Shown here in pieces: positions 45,733 to 55,940 of a stretch of DNA of 64,000 nucleotides. Origin of the DNA: Rubellicoccus peritrichatus (GTDB taxonomy: Bacteria; Verrucomicrobiota; Verrucomicrobiia; Opitutales; Cerasicoccaceae); assembly GCF_033100135.1 (NCBI RefSeq), contig NZ_CP136920.1, positions 4,955,001 through 5,019,000 on the forward strand. Reading direction: 5' to 3'. Position 1 is the first letter of the stretch; each line of letters starts with the position of its first letter. Below the pieces are notes generated by a model. That model was given only the letters and a program-made list of their open reading frames with translations, was not told the DNA's origin and ran no database searches. Made by a program: the position numbers and the translations under genes.

Positions 45733-46767
45733 ATGAAGCACCTCTTATTCCTATTTTCTTTTTCCTTCATTGCAATCTATATGACTAACTCACGCGTTAA
45801 TGCCCAGTCCAGTGCTGATTATGCAGATGGACTTTATGCTGAAATCAACACCTCAAAAGGGTTAATTGTTACCGAGCTCGAGTATCAAAAAACTCCTTTG
45901 ACTGTGATCAACTTTGTTGGCCTGGCCGAAGGCACAAAGGATTCCAACAAACCTGCGGGTGAGCCATTCTATGATGGGCTGACTTTCCATAGAGTTATTC
46001 CGGATTTCATGATCCAAGGCGGAGACCCTCAGGGCAACGGCTCAGGCGGACCGGGCTATAAGTTCGAGGATGAAATAGACCCAAGCCTGAAACACTCTGG
46101 CCCTGGCATTCTCTCCATGGCAAATGCTGGCCCCGGAACCAATGGTAGCCAGTTTTTCATCACTCACAAGGCGACAACCTGGCTGGACGGTAAACACACC
46201 GTATTCGGCAAGGTCGTAAAAGGACAGGATGTTGTCGATGCCATAGATCAGGGGGATACCATTGAAACCATCAAGATTGTTCGCGTCGGTGACGACGCCA
46301 AGGCCTTTAAAGCCGACCAAGCTGCTTTTGATGAGCTGGCATCCCAAAGTGAAGCCAAGAAAAAACAAGCAGCACTAGAAGCCGCAAAAAAAGCCGAAGC
46401 CATGATCGAAGAGAAATGGCCTGACTTGAAAACAACCGAATCCGGACTGCGCTATAAAGTGCTTCAAGCCCCAGAAACAGAGGACAAACCAGCTCCCGGT
46501 TCCACAGTTACGGCCCACTACAAGGGGACGCTTGTGGATGGTAAGCAGTTCGACAGCTCCTATGACCGGGGACAACCCATTCAACTGCCAGTGGGCGTTG
46601 GACGTGTGATCAAGGGCTGGGACGAAGCGCTTCTTGATATGAGCAAAGGTGAAAAGCGGTTGCTTGTCATCCCATCAGACCTCGCCTACGGCCCTCGGGG
46701 ACGCCCGCCAGTTATACCGCCTAATGCGACCCTGGTCTTCGAAGTCGAACTGATTGATTTCAAATAA
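45733..46767 (+). CDS. Secreted cyclophilin-FKBP fusion peptidyl-prolyl isomerase
   Basis: 344 residues. After a signal peptide (about 1-24) comes a cyclophilin domain (about 33-190): [25 protein letters not shown] with the catalytic Arg, and [15 protein letters not shown] helical linker rich in Lys/Ala (about 195-230) leads to an FKBP domain (about 235-344): [43 protein letters not shown] and LAYGPRG. Two unrelated isomerase folds in one chain are known but rare (FCBP/CFBP type). It probably assists folding in the periplasm. Confidence 0.92.
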   Translation: MKHLLFLFSFSFIAIYMTNSRVNAQSSADYADGLYAEINTSKGLIVTELEYQKTPLTVINFVGLAEGTKDSNKPAGEPFYDGLTFHRVIPDFMIQGGDPQGNGSGGPGYKFEDEIDPSLKHSGPGILSMANAGPGTNGSQFFITHKATTWLDGKHTVFGKVVKGQDVVDAIDQGDTIETIKIVRVGDDAKAFKADQAAFDELASQSEAKKKQAALEAAKKAEAMIEEKWPDLKTTESGLRYKVLQAPETEDKPAPGSTVTAHYKGTLVDGKQFDSSYDRGQPIQLPVGVGRVIKGWDEALLDMSKGEKRLLVIPSDLAYGPRGRPPVIPPNATLVFEVELIDFK

Positions 46768-46786
46768 AAACATGTGAGCAGCGAGC

Positions 46787-46868
46787 GTAGCACGAATGCA
46801 CTTGTGCTACAACCAACGACATACACCAACAAGCAAGCCCAGAGAAGTTAAACTCCTCTGGGCTTTAT
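46787..46868 (+). terminator. Hairpin plus bidirectional Rho-independent terminator
   Basis: The terminator proper is AAGCCCAGAG (46835-46844) paired with CTCTGGGCTT (46856-46865, after one skipped base), with T-tract TTTATT on plus and a matching AA-rich 5' side for the minus strand, so it can serve both the convergent fusion isomerase and fucosidase genes. A second small stem, GTAGCAC/GTGCTAC (46787-46793 and 46804-46810), lies just before it. Confidence 0.75.
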
Positions 46869-46900
46869 TGTCTCCCCATACATCTATACAAAAAATCGTC

Positions 46901-48370
46901 TTACTGTAACTCCACTGCCAGACAGTTAGTGTATTGCGTAGGCAGTGAAGCAGGTAGCTTGACCGTAAGAATCCCAAAACTCTGACTGAATTCACAGGCT
47001 CCGGCACCAAGCAGCTTTACAGATGCAACCCTGTCACTTTCGGTCAGGCTCTTGATCACCGCAACACGGCTTTCAGGAGCTTCAAGCATGAATGCGTAGA
47101 GTGTATTGCCTTTCTGAGTGAAGCGTATGTCTGCACTGTTCCAGCTTACCTTATCCTCTTTAAAACCATCAAGAACGACCCGACTATCTCCTTCACCAAA
47201 AGTACGCCATGGGCGCGTGCCATGAATGGCTTCACCGCAAATAGCGAACCATGAAGCCATTTCGTCGAGTAGATAGGTCGCTTCCGGGTCGAGAGAGCCA
47301 TCAGGACGCTGCAGGATATTGAGCAACATGTTGCCATTCTTTGCCACAATATCGATCAACATCTCGATGACATGACCAGGTTTCTTGAAAGTTTGGCGAA
47401 CATCATAGAACCAGTTACCAATGCAGGTATCCGTCTGCCATGGATCTTCCATAACACCCGGCATCTGGCTTTTCTCGATATCGAGCACACCAACCTTGTA
47501 AATCTCCGGGCGACGATCCTTCTGGTTGTAAACGAAACGGTTCTCTCCATACTTACGGATCGAGGTATTGTAATAATAAGCAATAGCCTCCAAGCCGTTC
47601 GCATAAAGCGGATCATTTTGTTCAGCTTCATGCAAAAGCCCAAAAGGCACACCACCATCAGTGTAAAGCAAATCGGGTTCGAACAAATCGATCAGCTCCT
47701 TCATGACCGACAACCAGTAGTCGTGAAATTTTTTATCCTTTGTATACCATGGGCGACAGGTAACCTTGTCAGGGTATGTCTTGAGCTCCTCTTCGTTATC
47801 AAAATAAAAGTCACGATACTCTGGATCACCACCGTCATACTTCACACCAGCATAGGGACCGTCTTCATCAGAGGATTTGTTCGCCTTCCACCAACCAAAC
47901 GCTGCACCCAGGTGCTCAGTCAATCCGAATGGTAAGCCCTGCTTCTCCGCCGCTTGCTTCCATAAACCGCAGATATCCTTGCCTGGACCGACATCGAAAG
48001 AATTGAAGCGATTGATCTTGGAAGGATAATTGAAGAAGTTATCATGATGCATCGCCTGGCCGACAAAGTATCTTGCCCCAGCCTTCTTATACATTTCCAT
48101 TAGACCTTCCGGGTCAAACTTCTCTGCCTTCCAAAGTGCACATATATCCTTATAGCCGAATTTGGAAGGATGGCCGTAATGGCGTAGATGGTATAGATAC
48201 TGCGGACTTCCCTCCACATACATATGGCGTGCATACCAATCGCCATACATAGGAACACTTTGTGGACCCCAATGGCTCCAAATACCGAACTTCGCATCCC
48301 GGAACCAGTCCGGACAGGTATATTGCTTTAAGGAATCGAAAGTAGGCTCAAAGGAAGTCATGGTAGTCAT
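46901..48370 (-). CDS. GH29 alpha-L-fucosidase
   Basis: 489 residues. Family features: DWFRDAKFGIWSHWGPQSVP near the start, YFVGQAMHHDNF with the substrate-binding His pair, NSFDVGPGKD, and the nucleophile Asp in DLLYTDGGVP (D238). A second beta domain ends the protein. It retains configuration and removes alpha-L-fucose from glycans. No signal peptide is visible, so it acts in the cytoplasm or the gene starts farther upstream. It follows the GH86 gene by 84 bp and is probably cotranscribed; a fucose-bearing substrate is implied. Confidence 0.92.
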   Translation of the reverse strand: MTTMTSFEPTFDSLKQYTCPDWFRDAKFGIWSHWGPQSVPMYGDWYARHMYVEGSPQYLYHLRHYGHPSKFGYKDICALWKAEKFDPEGLMEMYKKAGARYFVGQAMHHDNFFNYPSKINRFNSFDVGPGKDICGLWKQAAEKQGLPFGLTEHLGAAFGWWKANKSSDEDGPYAGVKYDGGDPEYRDFYFDNEEELKTYPDKVTCRPWYTKDKKFHDYWLSVMKELIDLFEPDLLYTDGGVPFGLLHEAEQNDPLYANGLEAIAYYYNTSIRKYGENRFVYNQKDRRPEIYKVGVLDIEKSQMPGVMEDPWQTDTCIGNWFYDVRQTFKKPGHVIEMLIDIVAKNGNMLLNILQRPDGSLDPEATYLLDEMASWFAICGEAIHGTRPWRTFGEGDSRVVLDGFKEDKVSWNSADIRFTQKGNTLYAFMLEAPESRVAVIKSLTESDRVASVKLLGAGACEFSQSFGILTVKLPASLPTQYTNCLAVELQ

Positions 48371-48454
48371 TAAATGCCCCGTATTACATGTGTAAAGAAG
48401 CTGGGTTTAATTGATCCAGTACAAAAGGCAAGTAGTTTGCCCTAACATTATGTT

Positions 48455-50341
48455 CTACTGGATCGTTTTGAGCGGCTTATCCGCCGCACCCAATGTCTCT
48501 GTTGCCAGAACCAATGAACTTAAATGCCCACCACTATCAGGAAAGGTTATGCTGACCGTTGTCTTATCACGAATAGCATCCATTGGAACCGGTATCTCAA
48601 TTGCACCAAAGAAATCACTGCGATTGGCCTGATCGTAACCTGCCCAGTTTTCAGGAACAGGAACGTTGATTCCGTTCACCTTCACAATAGGCTGCTTTGA
48701 TCGATCATGCTTGCGACCAATACTCATACGCAGAAATGCCCGGCCTTCTCCAGTTGGCACATCATTGAACTCAAATACAATGGGCTTATTCGCAACAATC
48801 GGCTGCATATAAGTCTTTGAGTATGTCATGTGGAAATTCGCTTGAGCATCGAAAACAAAAGGTTCAGAAGCCGTATATATCAAAATGACGGTTTCCTGTG
48901 GCTGAAGGTCAATGTGATCCATTACATCATCGATTGCTTCTTCCGAGTAATCGGCAACTTCCCTATTAGGCACATCAAGGCGGCGAATGACTTTACGATC
49001 TAATTGAGGTAACACGGAATCTATTTCAAGTGAAACTCGCCGCTCTTCGTCATTAAGATTATTGAGGCAAATAAATGCGTCTTTACCATCAACAAAAGCA
49101 CGCACCATCACATCCGGATCATCCGAATAAGCGACAACGCGTTCCCCATGCACTCCCGCCCAGAGCTCGTAGAAATACATTTTCATGGTTGGCAGGAACT
49201 CCGTAGCGTAACCATTCACAATCGAATCCGGATCCGGTCGCCAAAGGTCAGCACCGTAAGGTTGATAGTTGTTATGCTCGCCATAAAACCATGGGGATTT
49301 ACTCGTGATAAAAGGAATTGAGGTGCTAATCCGATCCTGACGCTCCAAAAAAGTAAAAAGTAAGTGATTGATTGCACGGAGTCCCTGTGAGCTTTTCTCA
49401 TCACTATACCCCTCAGGGAAGCCTTTAACAATATCACCATATTCGGTAAGTGCGTGAGGTTTCACCCTCCCCCATTTGATAAAACTGTAGGTCTCAATCA
49501 GATCCAGAATTGCTTCGGCATTACTGCCGGACCGGCGATTATCCTGCCCGGTAACATTAGTACCGTCGTACAAGTGCACAGAAAAACCATCCATGTAGTC
49601 ACCTGCAACATCCATGAACATCTTCATCCGTTCGTTCCAATGCTTAAAATCCCAGAGTTCCATTGACGGCCATGCACTGGCATACCCCACAACCTGAACC
49701 GGCATATCGCGCTCCTTGAAGGCTTTACCGAATTCACGAAACCAGACAGCCATACGCTCTCGGACCTCAGCATGATCTTCGCCAAAATCACCAGTATGCA
49801 CAAAAGGCTCATTCATTGGCTCGTAAAAGGCTGGTCGTTCCACATCACTGAAGAAATATTGAAAGTATGCAGCCGCCCATTCAGCTGCCGCTTCCGGGTC
49901 TGTATCCATTGAAAAAGCGTCACGCGGATGGTCAGTGTAAACGACGCGATTGGATTGGTAGGGGTAAAGTGGATGTGTTTGCGTACGGTCAATTATTGCC
50001 CTGGACAAGGCCTTGGCTTCCGCTTCACTCGGAAACCCACCCTCTGACGCTGCCGGATAATACCAAAACGGCCCATTAAAAACACGCCCCATGCTCACAT
50101 CCAATTCGTTGACGAGTAACTCCATATCATCCGGCGTCAGCCCCATGGACATGTAATTGGAGTGAATATTAAAGTATTTCTCTCTGTCCAATGAGGATTC
50201 CCCATCCAGAAAACGCTGGGTGGACAAGTCAACGACCACTTTTGCTTCAGGTGTTTTGGCCGAAAGCAGCGAAAAGAAAGATGTACAAGCAGCCATGAGA
50301 ACCATAGAAGCTTGAGGTAACTTGAAGTGAGGGTAAGGCAT
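48455..50341 (-). CDS. GH86 beta-agarase/beta-porphyranase
   Basis: 628 residues. A hydrophobic signal (about 11-28, MVLMAACTSFFSLLSA) precedes the family start KVVVDLSTQRFLDGE. The (beta/alpha)8 barrel has the acid/base Glu in YEPMNEPFVH (E178) and the nucleophile Glu in ALTEYGD (E300), with GFSVHLYDGTNV in between. C-terminal beta-sandwich domains end with VNGINVPVPENWAGYDQANRSDFFG, shared with the GH86 protein at 61628. GH86 enzymes cut beta-1,4 links in agarose or porphyran. First gene of a two-gene unit with GH29, its promoter lying in 50342-50693. Confidence 0.9.
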   Translation of the reverse strand: MPYPHFKLPQASMVLMAACTSFFSLLSAKTPEAKVVVDLSTQRFLDGESSLDREKYFNIHSNYMSMGLTPDDMELLVNELDVSMGRVFNGPFWYYPAASEGGFPSEAEAKALSRAIIDRTQTHPLYPYQSNRVVYTDHPRDAFSMDTDPEAAAEWAAAYFQYFFSDVERPAFYEPMNEPFVHTGDFGEDHAEVRERMAVWFREFGKAFKERDMPVQVVGYASAWPSMELWDFKHWNERMKMFMDVAGDYMDGFSVHLYDGTNVTGQDNRRSGSNAEAILDLIETYSFIKWGRVKPHALTEYGDIVKGFPEGYSDEKSSQGLRAINHLLFTFLERQDRISTSIPFITSKSPWFYGEHNNYQPYGADLWRPDPDSIVNGYATEFLPTMKMYFYELWAGVHGERVVAYSDDPDVMVRAFVDGKDAFICLNNLNDEERRVSLEIDSVLPQLDRKVIRRLDVPNREVADYSEEAIDDVMDHIDLQPQETVILIYTASEPFVFDAQANFHMTYSKTYMQPIVANKPIVFEFNDVPTGEGRAFLRMSIGRKHDRSKQPIVKVNGINVPVPENWAGYDQANRSDFFGAIEIPVPMDAIRDKTTVSITFPDSGGHLSSLVLATETLGAADKPLKTIQ

Positions 50342-50693
50342 AATTTAAATCAAAGGTGATGTCTCGTTCATTTCGACACTTATAGAGGTAATGTCTGACG
50401 AAAGAAATTTTTGCAGAGAAAATTCACATACTGCCGTACTCAAGAAAACCTAGCATCAAAATAAGAACGCTGGCTTAGTTCCAAGGCAATTTGATCGATA
50501 TCCATATTCGAATAAGAACCATATATGAACACGATAAAATCCACATGCGAACAATAAATAAAAATATTCAAATATGGACATATTTATTGCACAAATTACT
50601 CATTATCATATAATTATGACATTGATTTTGCTATCCTTAAAGCCATTATAAATCATCCAAAAGGCAAAAATTCTAAAACCAATAAATTCAAAT
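50342..50693. promoter_or_regulatory. Divergent promoter region with a cluster of putative IclR operator sites
   Basis: This 352-bp A/T-rich region separates GH86 (minus) from the PEP-CTERM gene (plus). It holds four related sites: TCCATATTCGAATA (50501-50514), ACCATATATGAACA (50518-50531), TCCACATGCGAACA (50540-50553) and, reversed, TCCATATTTGAATA (50578-50565). A related TTCAAATATGAA (50687-50698) overlaps the ATG at 50694. CCATATATGAACA (50519-50531) recurs exactly at 60823-60835, beside the IclR gene. Confidence 0.6.
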
Positions 50694-51392
50694 ATGAACA
50701 CAAAAATAATAACACCCCTAATGCTCGTCCTAGCTGCAAGTTTTTCACATGCACAGACGATAACATATACAGATGCAGTCAGCGGCGCCTCTGGTAATAC
50801 CTTTGCCACTGGCGGATCACTTTCGAACACATCCTGGCTGGGCGCCCCCAATACCTCGGCTCAGAGCAATACCTTGTGGGCAGAACGCACGCCATTTGCA
50901 AACAATGGAAATGTTTTCCAAGCCAATCCGTCTGTTACTGGATCGATCCCTGAACTGACTACAGAAGTCACTGGTCTGCTTGATGGAACATATGACGTGT
51001 GGGTTTTCTTTTGGACCAATAACGAACCATGGAATATATCAGCGGGACTGACATCCGGTTCACTGATGACGTACAGTCCTCCGGGCGGAGGCGGACTGGG
51101 CAACACTACTGATGCAGTACTTGCCAGCACTCTGAGCTACGACGTAACCCCTTTACTAACCGAAGCTCCTGATAGGTTAATGTATGGTGTCAATATTGGA
51201 CAAGCCACAGTTACAGGCGGATCTGCGATTAATGTGTTCATTGGTCATAACCTTGGAAGCAACACCGCTAATCGCACATGGTATGATGGTGTCGGAGTTG
51301 CCGCGACAATTCCCGAGCCAAGCTCATTTGCCCTTATTGTCAGCAGTATCGCATTAGGCATTTTAATTATACGCCGTCAAAGGAATGGCTAA
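50694..51392 (+). CDS. PEP-CTERM sorting-domain secreted protein of the polysaccharide locus
   Basis: 232 residues. Signal peptide (MNTKIITPLMLVLAASFSHA), a mature part with beta-rich, Asn/Thr/Gly-rich sequence including TYDVWVFFWTNNEPWN, then the anchor IPEPSSFALIVSSIALGILII and basic tail RRQRNG. The mature domain resembles no enzyme I recognise; it could bind carbohydrate or matrix. Being divergent from GH86 and sharing its putative operators, it is probably switched on with the locus. Confidence 0.87.
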   Translation: MNTKIITPLMLVLAASFSHAQTITYTDAVSGASGNTFATGGSLSNTSWLGAPNTSAQSNTLWAERTPFANNGNVFQANPSVTGSIPELTTEVTGLLDGTYDVWVFFWTNNEPWNISAGLTSGSLMTYSPPGGGGLGNTTDAVLASTLSYDVTPLLTEAPDRLMYGVNIGQATVTGGSAINVFIGHNLGSNTANRTWYDGVGVAATIPEPSSFALIVSSIALGILIIRRQRNG

Positions 51393-51416
51393 AATGGCCT
51401 TTGAACGTTTAAGAGC

Positions 51417-51445
51417 CCCACTCTTACTAAAGCAGTGGGGTTTTT
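51417..51445 (+). terminator. Rho-independent terminator of the PEP-CTERM gene
   Basis: CCCCACT (51417-51423) and AGTGGGG (51434-51440) are perfect arms with a 10-nt loop, followed by T5. It lies 24 bases after the stop. Confidence 0.9.
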
Positions 51446-51452
51446 CATAACT

Positions 51453-52775
51453 TCAATCCAGCAAAGGAGCCAAGACACTGTAATTCTGCTTTGCCAATTC
51501 TTCTGAACCTTGTGCATGAAAATGTACATTGTCCTTGATCTGTATCTCCTCCAGACGTGGCATCGCAAATGAGTACAGATCATTCACCAGAATTCCATGT
51601 TTTCCCATGATTGCTTTGGCCGGACCATTGTATTCCTCCAAATCAAGGTAACGGATAGAGCCGGGTGAGCCTTTTGGAATAGGCGTCGTGGTTGCAAAAA
51701 CAAGTGTGGCGCCTGTGCGTTTTAATTCATTCACAAAAGCTTCAAGGTTTTCGACATACTCTTCCGGGGTAAACTGAATATGAGCCCCAGGCTTACCCGG
51801 TTCACTGCCCTTGTTATTCTCATCAACGTACTTGACAGCATGAAGTCCCCAATTGAACTGGATTACATCCCAGCCACGATCCCCACCTTTCTTTATATAC
51901 TGATCAACAATTTTCTTCCAGTTTGGATTAGGGTCATTGTATGTAGTGCCGCCTGAATAAACCGCTGCTGATCCTCCAAAAAGATTTCGTGTAGCTCCAT
52001 AATAACCACCTACGATCGAATCACCAACGATCAGAATCCGAGGACGGTCCGGATTCTGCCCTTCATTGAATGCTTCCAGAATGTTATTAGCAACCTGCTC
52101 AGCCATCAACTGCTCGCCAATATCAGTTGGAAGGTTGGAGTTTTGGCGAACCATCTCATTTCTTCGAGTTCTAGTGTAATCAGCCAGATCATTAATCTTA
52201 ACTCCATTTGGTCCCAGCAATTGCTTAAAGCGGCTCCCATAGGTCCAATCAACGTCTCCGGCATAACCGGACATATTTCCTCGAACTGGAGTCGTCGTAC
52301 AGCCAATTAAAAATGCATCTGACTCACCTAGCGTTTTTATTAATGATTCATAAATTCCCCAGACCTCGGCTTTGTCACCCAATGGCATTCCATCATTGGC
52401 TTCTTCAACGGGATGTCCGTCTGCATCAACATGCAGCATGAGTTCTCGCCCATAAGAAAAATGAATTACGTCCCAGCCCAGTCCCTGAATGTATTCTTCG
52501 CTAAATGCATCCCAATCCGGACTGGCTCCCTGTGGCATACTGATAAAAGTACAATTCGCCTTATCTCCAATCAAGCCTACGAGCTCCTGCTCATAGGCAA
52601 ACATCACATCATCCCCCAAGAGAAGAACATTCTTTAAAGACGGGTCTTCATTCTCTGGCCGATGCACGGTAATCTGTTGTTCTTGATCTTTATCATCTTC
52701 TTGCGCAACAGCCACACAACTCATTGAAGCTGCAAACAAACAGCTGAAGGCAAAGTATATGAATTTTGTTTTCAT
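51453..52775 (-). CDS. Secreted tandem SGNH-hydrolase protein, first domain degenerate
   Basis: 440 residues with a signal peptide (about 1-24). Two SGNH-type domains lie in tandem. Domain 2 (about 244-440) keeps the motifs: Ser in VGDSIVGG (S253), Asn in IQFNWG (N308) and Asp/His in DNVHFH (D415, H418). Domain 1 (about 46-236) aligns over its length but has LLGDDVMF in place of GDS, FSYG in place of FNWG, and no Asp/His pair, so it is probably inactive. Carbohydrate esterases of this fold remove acetyl groups from glycans. Last gene of the long operon. Confidence 0.85.
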   Translation of the reverse strand: MKTKFIYFAFSCLFAASMSCVAVAQEDDKDQEQQITVHRPENEDPSLKNVLLLGDDVMFAYEQELVGLIGDKANCTFISMPQGASPDWDAFSEEYIQGLGWDVIHFSYGRELMLHVDADGHPVEEANDGMPLGDKAEVWGIYESLIKTLGESDAFLIGCTTTPVRGNMSGYAGDVDWTYGSRFKQLLGPNGVKINDLADYTRTRRNEMVRQNSNLPTDIGEQLMAEQVANNILEAFNEGQNPDRPRILIVGDSIVGGYYGATRNLFGGSAAVYSGGTTYNDPNPNWKKIVDQYIKKGGDRGWDVIQFNWGLHAVKYVDENNKGSEPGKPGAHIQFTPEEYVENLEAFVNELKRTGATLVFATTTPIPKGSPGSIRYLDLEEYNGPAKAIMGKHGILVNDLYSFAMPRLEEIQIKDNVHFHAQGSEELAKQNYSVLAPLLD

Positions 52776-52850
52776 GTATTCTCACAAAACAATCTCAACA
52801 TTTAGCGAATCAACAATAGCCTTCAAACCAAGTGATGATACATCCTAAAA

Positions 52851-55800
52851 TCATTCCCACTGAACCGAGTATTCGCTTCCATCAGTCAAAGTAATTTGAC
52901 AGCCGTCTTTAAGGGTATCGCCAATCGATTTGACATTCGCCAAAGGATTAAGCTCATCATCACTCCATGGTTCACCCGCAGGCTTAGACAACATGAATGT
53001 AATGTAGCATGCTGCACCACTCTTTGGATCGAAGTTATCCGATGTATTGATGACAGTGCTAAACATCGACTCAGGGTGCAGGCCTTCACTATCAATAAAA
53101 TCAGCCTTCTCCCAGCCTAACACGGGAATCAATGCCAATTGATACTTACCATTAGACATCAGATAAATCTCGCGACCAGCAATATTACGAACCTCCTGCA
53201 CCATCGGTTCATCAAGCAACGGTAAGGCATAGTGGCCAAGTCTGACATTCATTGGCACTTTACTACGGTTAAGATCCACTCGAAGCATACCGTTCCTCAA
53301 AGGGATATCCGCCAGAGAAAACTGAACACCTTCATCCTCCTCCAAAGTCAAATCGCGATAGTAGACCCCATTCTCATATTTCTTAAAACGGTAGAGGTTA
53401 GATGAAAGCCAGTCATGCCCTGCTAACTTGAAGCGATAAGCCATTGAAACTTCCCCATTCGAACCATCTGCCTGCCAAGGGAAATTACTGCTATAAGCTA
53501 GACGATTGTAATTCTCGGAATCCCGACCATGGTCATGGGGATTCTTTTTCACATGGCACCAGGCACGAATTTCGGAGCCACCAATATTGGTAAAATCCGT
53601 CAGGAGAATATCTGAATCTTTGAAAAACTTTGCATTGGCGTTATGCTTGGAAAGCTCCGGCCATTTTCCTTCGGTCTCCACCGATGTCCAAAACGGATGG
53701 TCCGGTGGAGTGGCCAGGCCGAGCCAAAACTTCCCCATCCAGTAAACACTGCCACGTGTTAGGTATTCCTGAACCGCAGGTTCAAAATGCCTATAGAATC
53801 CAAGAGTAGGAACACCATCTTCCATAAAATCGGGATGTTGAAGAAACTGCAACATATTGGCCGATGCGATATGCCGTAACCACCCCCAGTCAGGGTCGGC
53901 ATCTTCAACATAAGTTGCCAGAGGGAATACGCAGCTTGCTGCAAAGCGGTAGCTAATCGAACGCCCCCACATGATCATCTCTCCATTACGGGCAAACATC
54001 AACGGGAAGTCCGGCAGCATTTCTTTAAAGTTATTGGTAAGCTGCTTGGCATACTCAGGATAAAATTCATTGCCAAAGTAGTGTGACCAGAAGATGCCGT
54101 ACATCTGGAAACCCCAAACACTGTAATAATCGTAGCATGGGTTGTCATTGTACCAACCTTCACCGCGGTAATGCCTTAATGACTTCTGAAGATACTCCTC
54201 AAGTAACTTTTCATTTACTTCGTAGCCACGACTTTTAAGAAAACTCAGGGCTATGATATTAAAAAACTTCCAATTCGAATCCACAGTAGGTCCGTCGGCA
54301 TAAGAGTTTATTTTTTCAGCCAGGGCATCACGCTGCTGTTTCGTTAGGGGGTCCCAGAGAACCTCGGGTGCAACGAAGAGACTCATAGACAAAGCACCGA
54401 ATTCCACCAGTGTCTGTCCCGGCCAATCTCCTGTCTTATTTTTAATATAAGTGGGACTTTCGGGGTCGCATATTGCATTCAAATGATAGCGATAATAATC
54501 CGCAAGTTTGATACCATTAATCGTCAAATCAGGATCATCCCTCATCAACGCTGCAGCAATAAAAAGCGTTCGGCAAAGCGTCTCCAGACGCGCAACCGCA
54601 TCAGCGGATTGACGACTTTTACCTGGTAACTTGGGAAAGAGCATAGAGTCTTCAATCGATTCCACATAACCGAATGCTCCTTCGAGTAAATAGACACCTG
54701 CATCTTTCCAATTTTGCCGAGTCATACCCGTATATGGACTCAGTTCAAAATCCGGATTTTTAATTTCAAAGACTGGTTTATTGTTCATAAGTATATAAAC
54801 TTCACTGCCTGCAGCCAGAAAAGCACCGACACCATAAACTTCCGTTTTATCTGCCCATGCCTTTCCTGGTGCAGCACCTACGGGCTGCACATAACCAAGC
54901 ATTCCATCATTCGACACATGACTGACAAGAGAATCCCAAGCCTTCATCACTACCGGTTCGTAAGTCTGACGATCGAGTAATCCATTATTAATCCCCCAAG
55001 CCAACCCGTAGGTAAAGAATGCAGTGCCACTTGTTTCTGGTGTCGGATAGATATCTGCCGCTAGAAGACTCATTGCCCAATGTCCTTGCTCAGTCTGCAA
55101 ATCAGCAATTGCCGGAGCCATTTCCATAAACAAATTTGTATAGTACGAACGCTGCTCGCCGTCTGGTAGCTCATCAATAATCAAAGGCAAACTGCCAAAG
55201 ACCCAACCATTGCCTCGTGACCAAAAAACTTTGCGGTCGTGATCACGGCGATCAATATAGTGTTCGTCACGAAAGAATAGATTTTCTTCCGGGTCATACA
55301 AATGATCAGTCGTCGCTTTATATTCCTCAAACATCCAGTCACGAAAAGATGGGTCTCCAGTGATATTTGATAGTTTAGCCCAAACCGGAGGAGCCATGAA
55401 CAGTGCGTCGCACCAAGTCCAACGTTGTGTAAATTTATAGCGATTCAGCCGCATCGGCTGCTCACTCGGATTATCACGTATCCATTCAGTTCGCCTTTGA
55501 ACCTTCTCAATCATCTTCGGATCGCCATACTTTCGGTAAAGCTCAAGGTAAAGCTGCCCAACGACCTGTTCATCCGCGTGATAGCGACTACGCCCGAGAT
55601 CCCACTCATTCTCCTCAGCAATACTTTTGAGAAACTCATAATAAGTGTCATCGTTGGCCATCTCTGCCCATTTCAACATACCGACATAAAGGGCACCATA
55701 AGTCCAGGCGACTAGGCGGTTATCTGCATCGTGGTAACGATTATAGTCATCGCGTAAATGCTCGATCTGCCAATCCGCAACTTTTTGCATGACTGCCTTT

Positions 55801-55916
55801 ACCTCCTCAGGCGTGCGGGCAGGAGGCAAAGCCAAAGCTGGCTTAATAACTGCAGCAGAAACTAGCAGCATTACACAAAACCGAGAGGCAAGAAATAGGG
55901 TACGATGTTTTTTCAC
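52851..55916 (-). CDS. Two-domain glycan hydrolase: GH105 fused to DUF2264 (GH154-type)
   Basis: 1021 residues. Signal peptide, then a GH105 domain (about 30-390) of unsaturated uronyl hydrolases: [18 protein letters not shown] with the catalytic Asp, [58 protein letters not shown] short linker is followed by a DUF2264 domain (about 398-1000; [27 protein letters not shown]-like [14 protein letters not shown]-like [27 protein letters not shown]). DUF2264 is associated with GH154 exo-glucuronidases. Both halves act on uronic residues. Middle of the uronate operon. Confidence 0.87.
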   Translation of the reverse strand: MKKHRTLFLASRFCVMLLVSAAVIKPALALPPARTPEEVKAVMQKVADWQIEHLRDDYNRYHDADNRLVAWTYGALYVGMLKWAEMANDDTYYEFLKSIAEENEWDLGRSRYHADEQVVGQLYLELYRKYGDPKMIEKVQRRTEWIRDNPSEQPMRLNRYKFTQRWTWCDALFMAPPVWAKLSNITGDPSFRDWMFEEYKATTDHLYDPEENLFFRDEHYIDRRDHDRKVFWSRGNGWVFGSLPLIIDELPDGEQRSYYTNLFMEMAPAIADLQTEQGHWAMSLLAADIYPTPETSGTAFFTYGLAWGINNGLLDRQTYEPVVMKAWDSLVSHVSNDGMLGYVQPVGAAPGKAWADKTEVYGVGAFLAAGSEVYILMNNKPVFEIKNPDFELSPYTGMTRQNWKDAGVYLLEGAFGYVESIEDSMLFPKLPGKSRQSADAVARLETLCRTLFIAAALMRDDPDLTINGIKLADYYRYHLNAICDPESPTYIKNKTGDWPGQTLVEFGALSMSLFVAPEVLWDPLTKQQRDALAEKINSYADGPTVDSNWKFFNIIALSFLKSRGYEVNEKLLEEYLQKSLRHYRGEGWYNDNPCYDYYSVWGFQMYGIFWSHYFGNEFYPEYAKQLTNNFKEMLPDFPLMFARNGEMIMWGRSISYRFAASCVFPLATYVEDADPDWGWLRHIASANMLQFLQHPDFMEDGVPTLGFYRHFEPAVQEYLTRGSVYWMGKFWLGLATPPDHPFWTSVETEGKWPELSKHNANAKFFKDSDILLTDFTNIGGSEIRAWCHVKKNPHDHGRDSENYNRLAYSSNFPWQADGSNGEVSMAYRFKLAGHDWLSSNLYRFKKYENGVYYRDLTLEEDEGVQFSLADIPLRNGMLRVDLNRSKVPMNVRLGHYALPLLDEPMVQEVRNIAGREIYLMSNGKYQLALIPVLGWEKADFIDSEGLHPESMFSTVINTSDNFDPKSGAACYITFMLSKPAGEPWSDDELNPLANVKSIGDTLKDGCQITLTDGSEYSVQWE

Positions 55917-55940
55917 TTCTAAAAGGTTAATAAGGGAATG

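Noticed and set aside
47372-47935. 187-codon plus-strand ORF
   Set aside because: Entirely antisense to the GH29 gene and without any recognisable motif or start signal.
48413-48464. Inverted GATCCAGTA/TACTGGATC around the GH86 stop as a terminator
   Set aside because: The loop is 34 nt, the 3' arm lies inside the coding sequence, and no T-tract follows on the minus strand.
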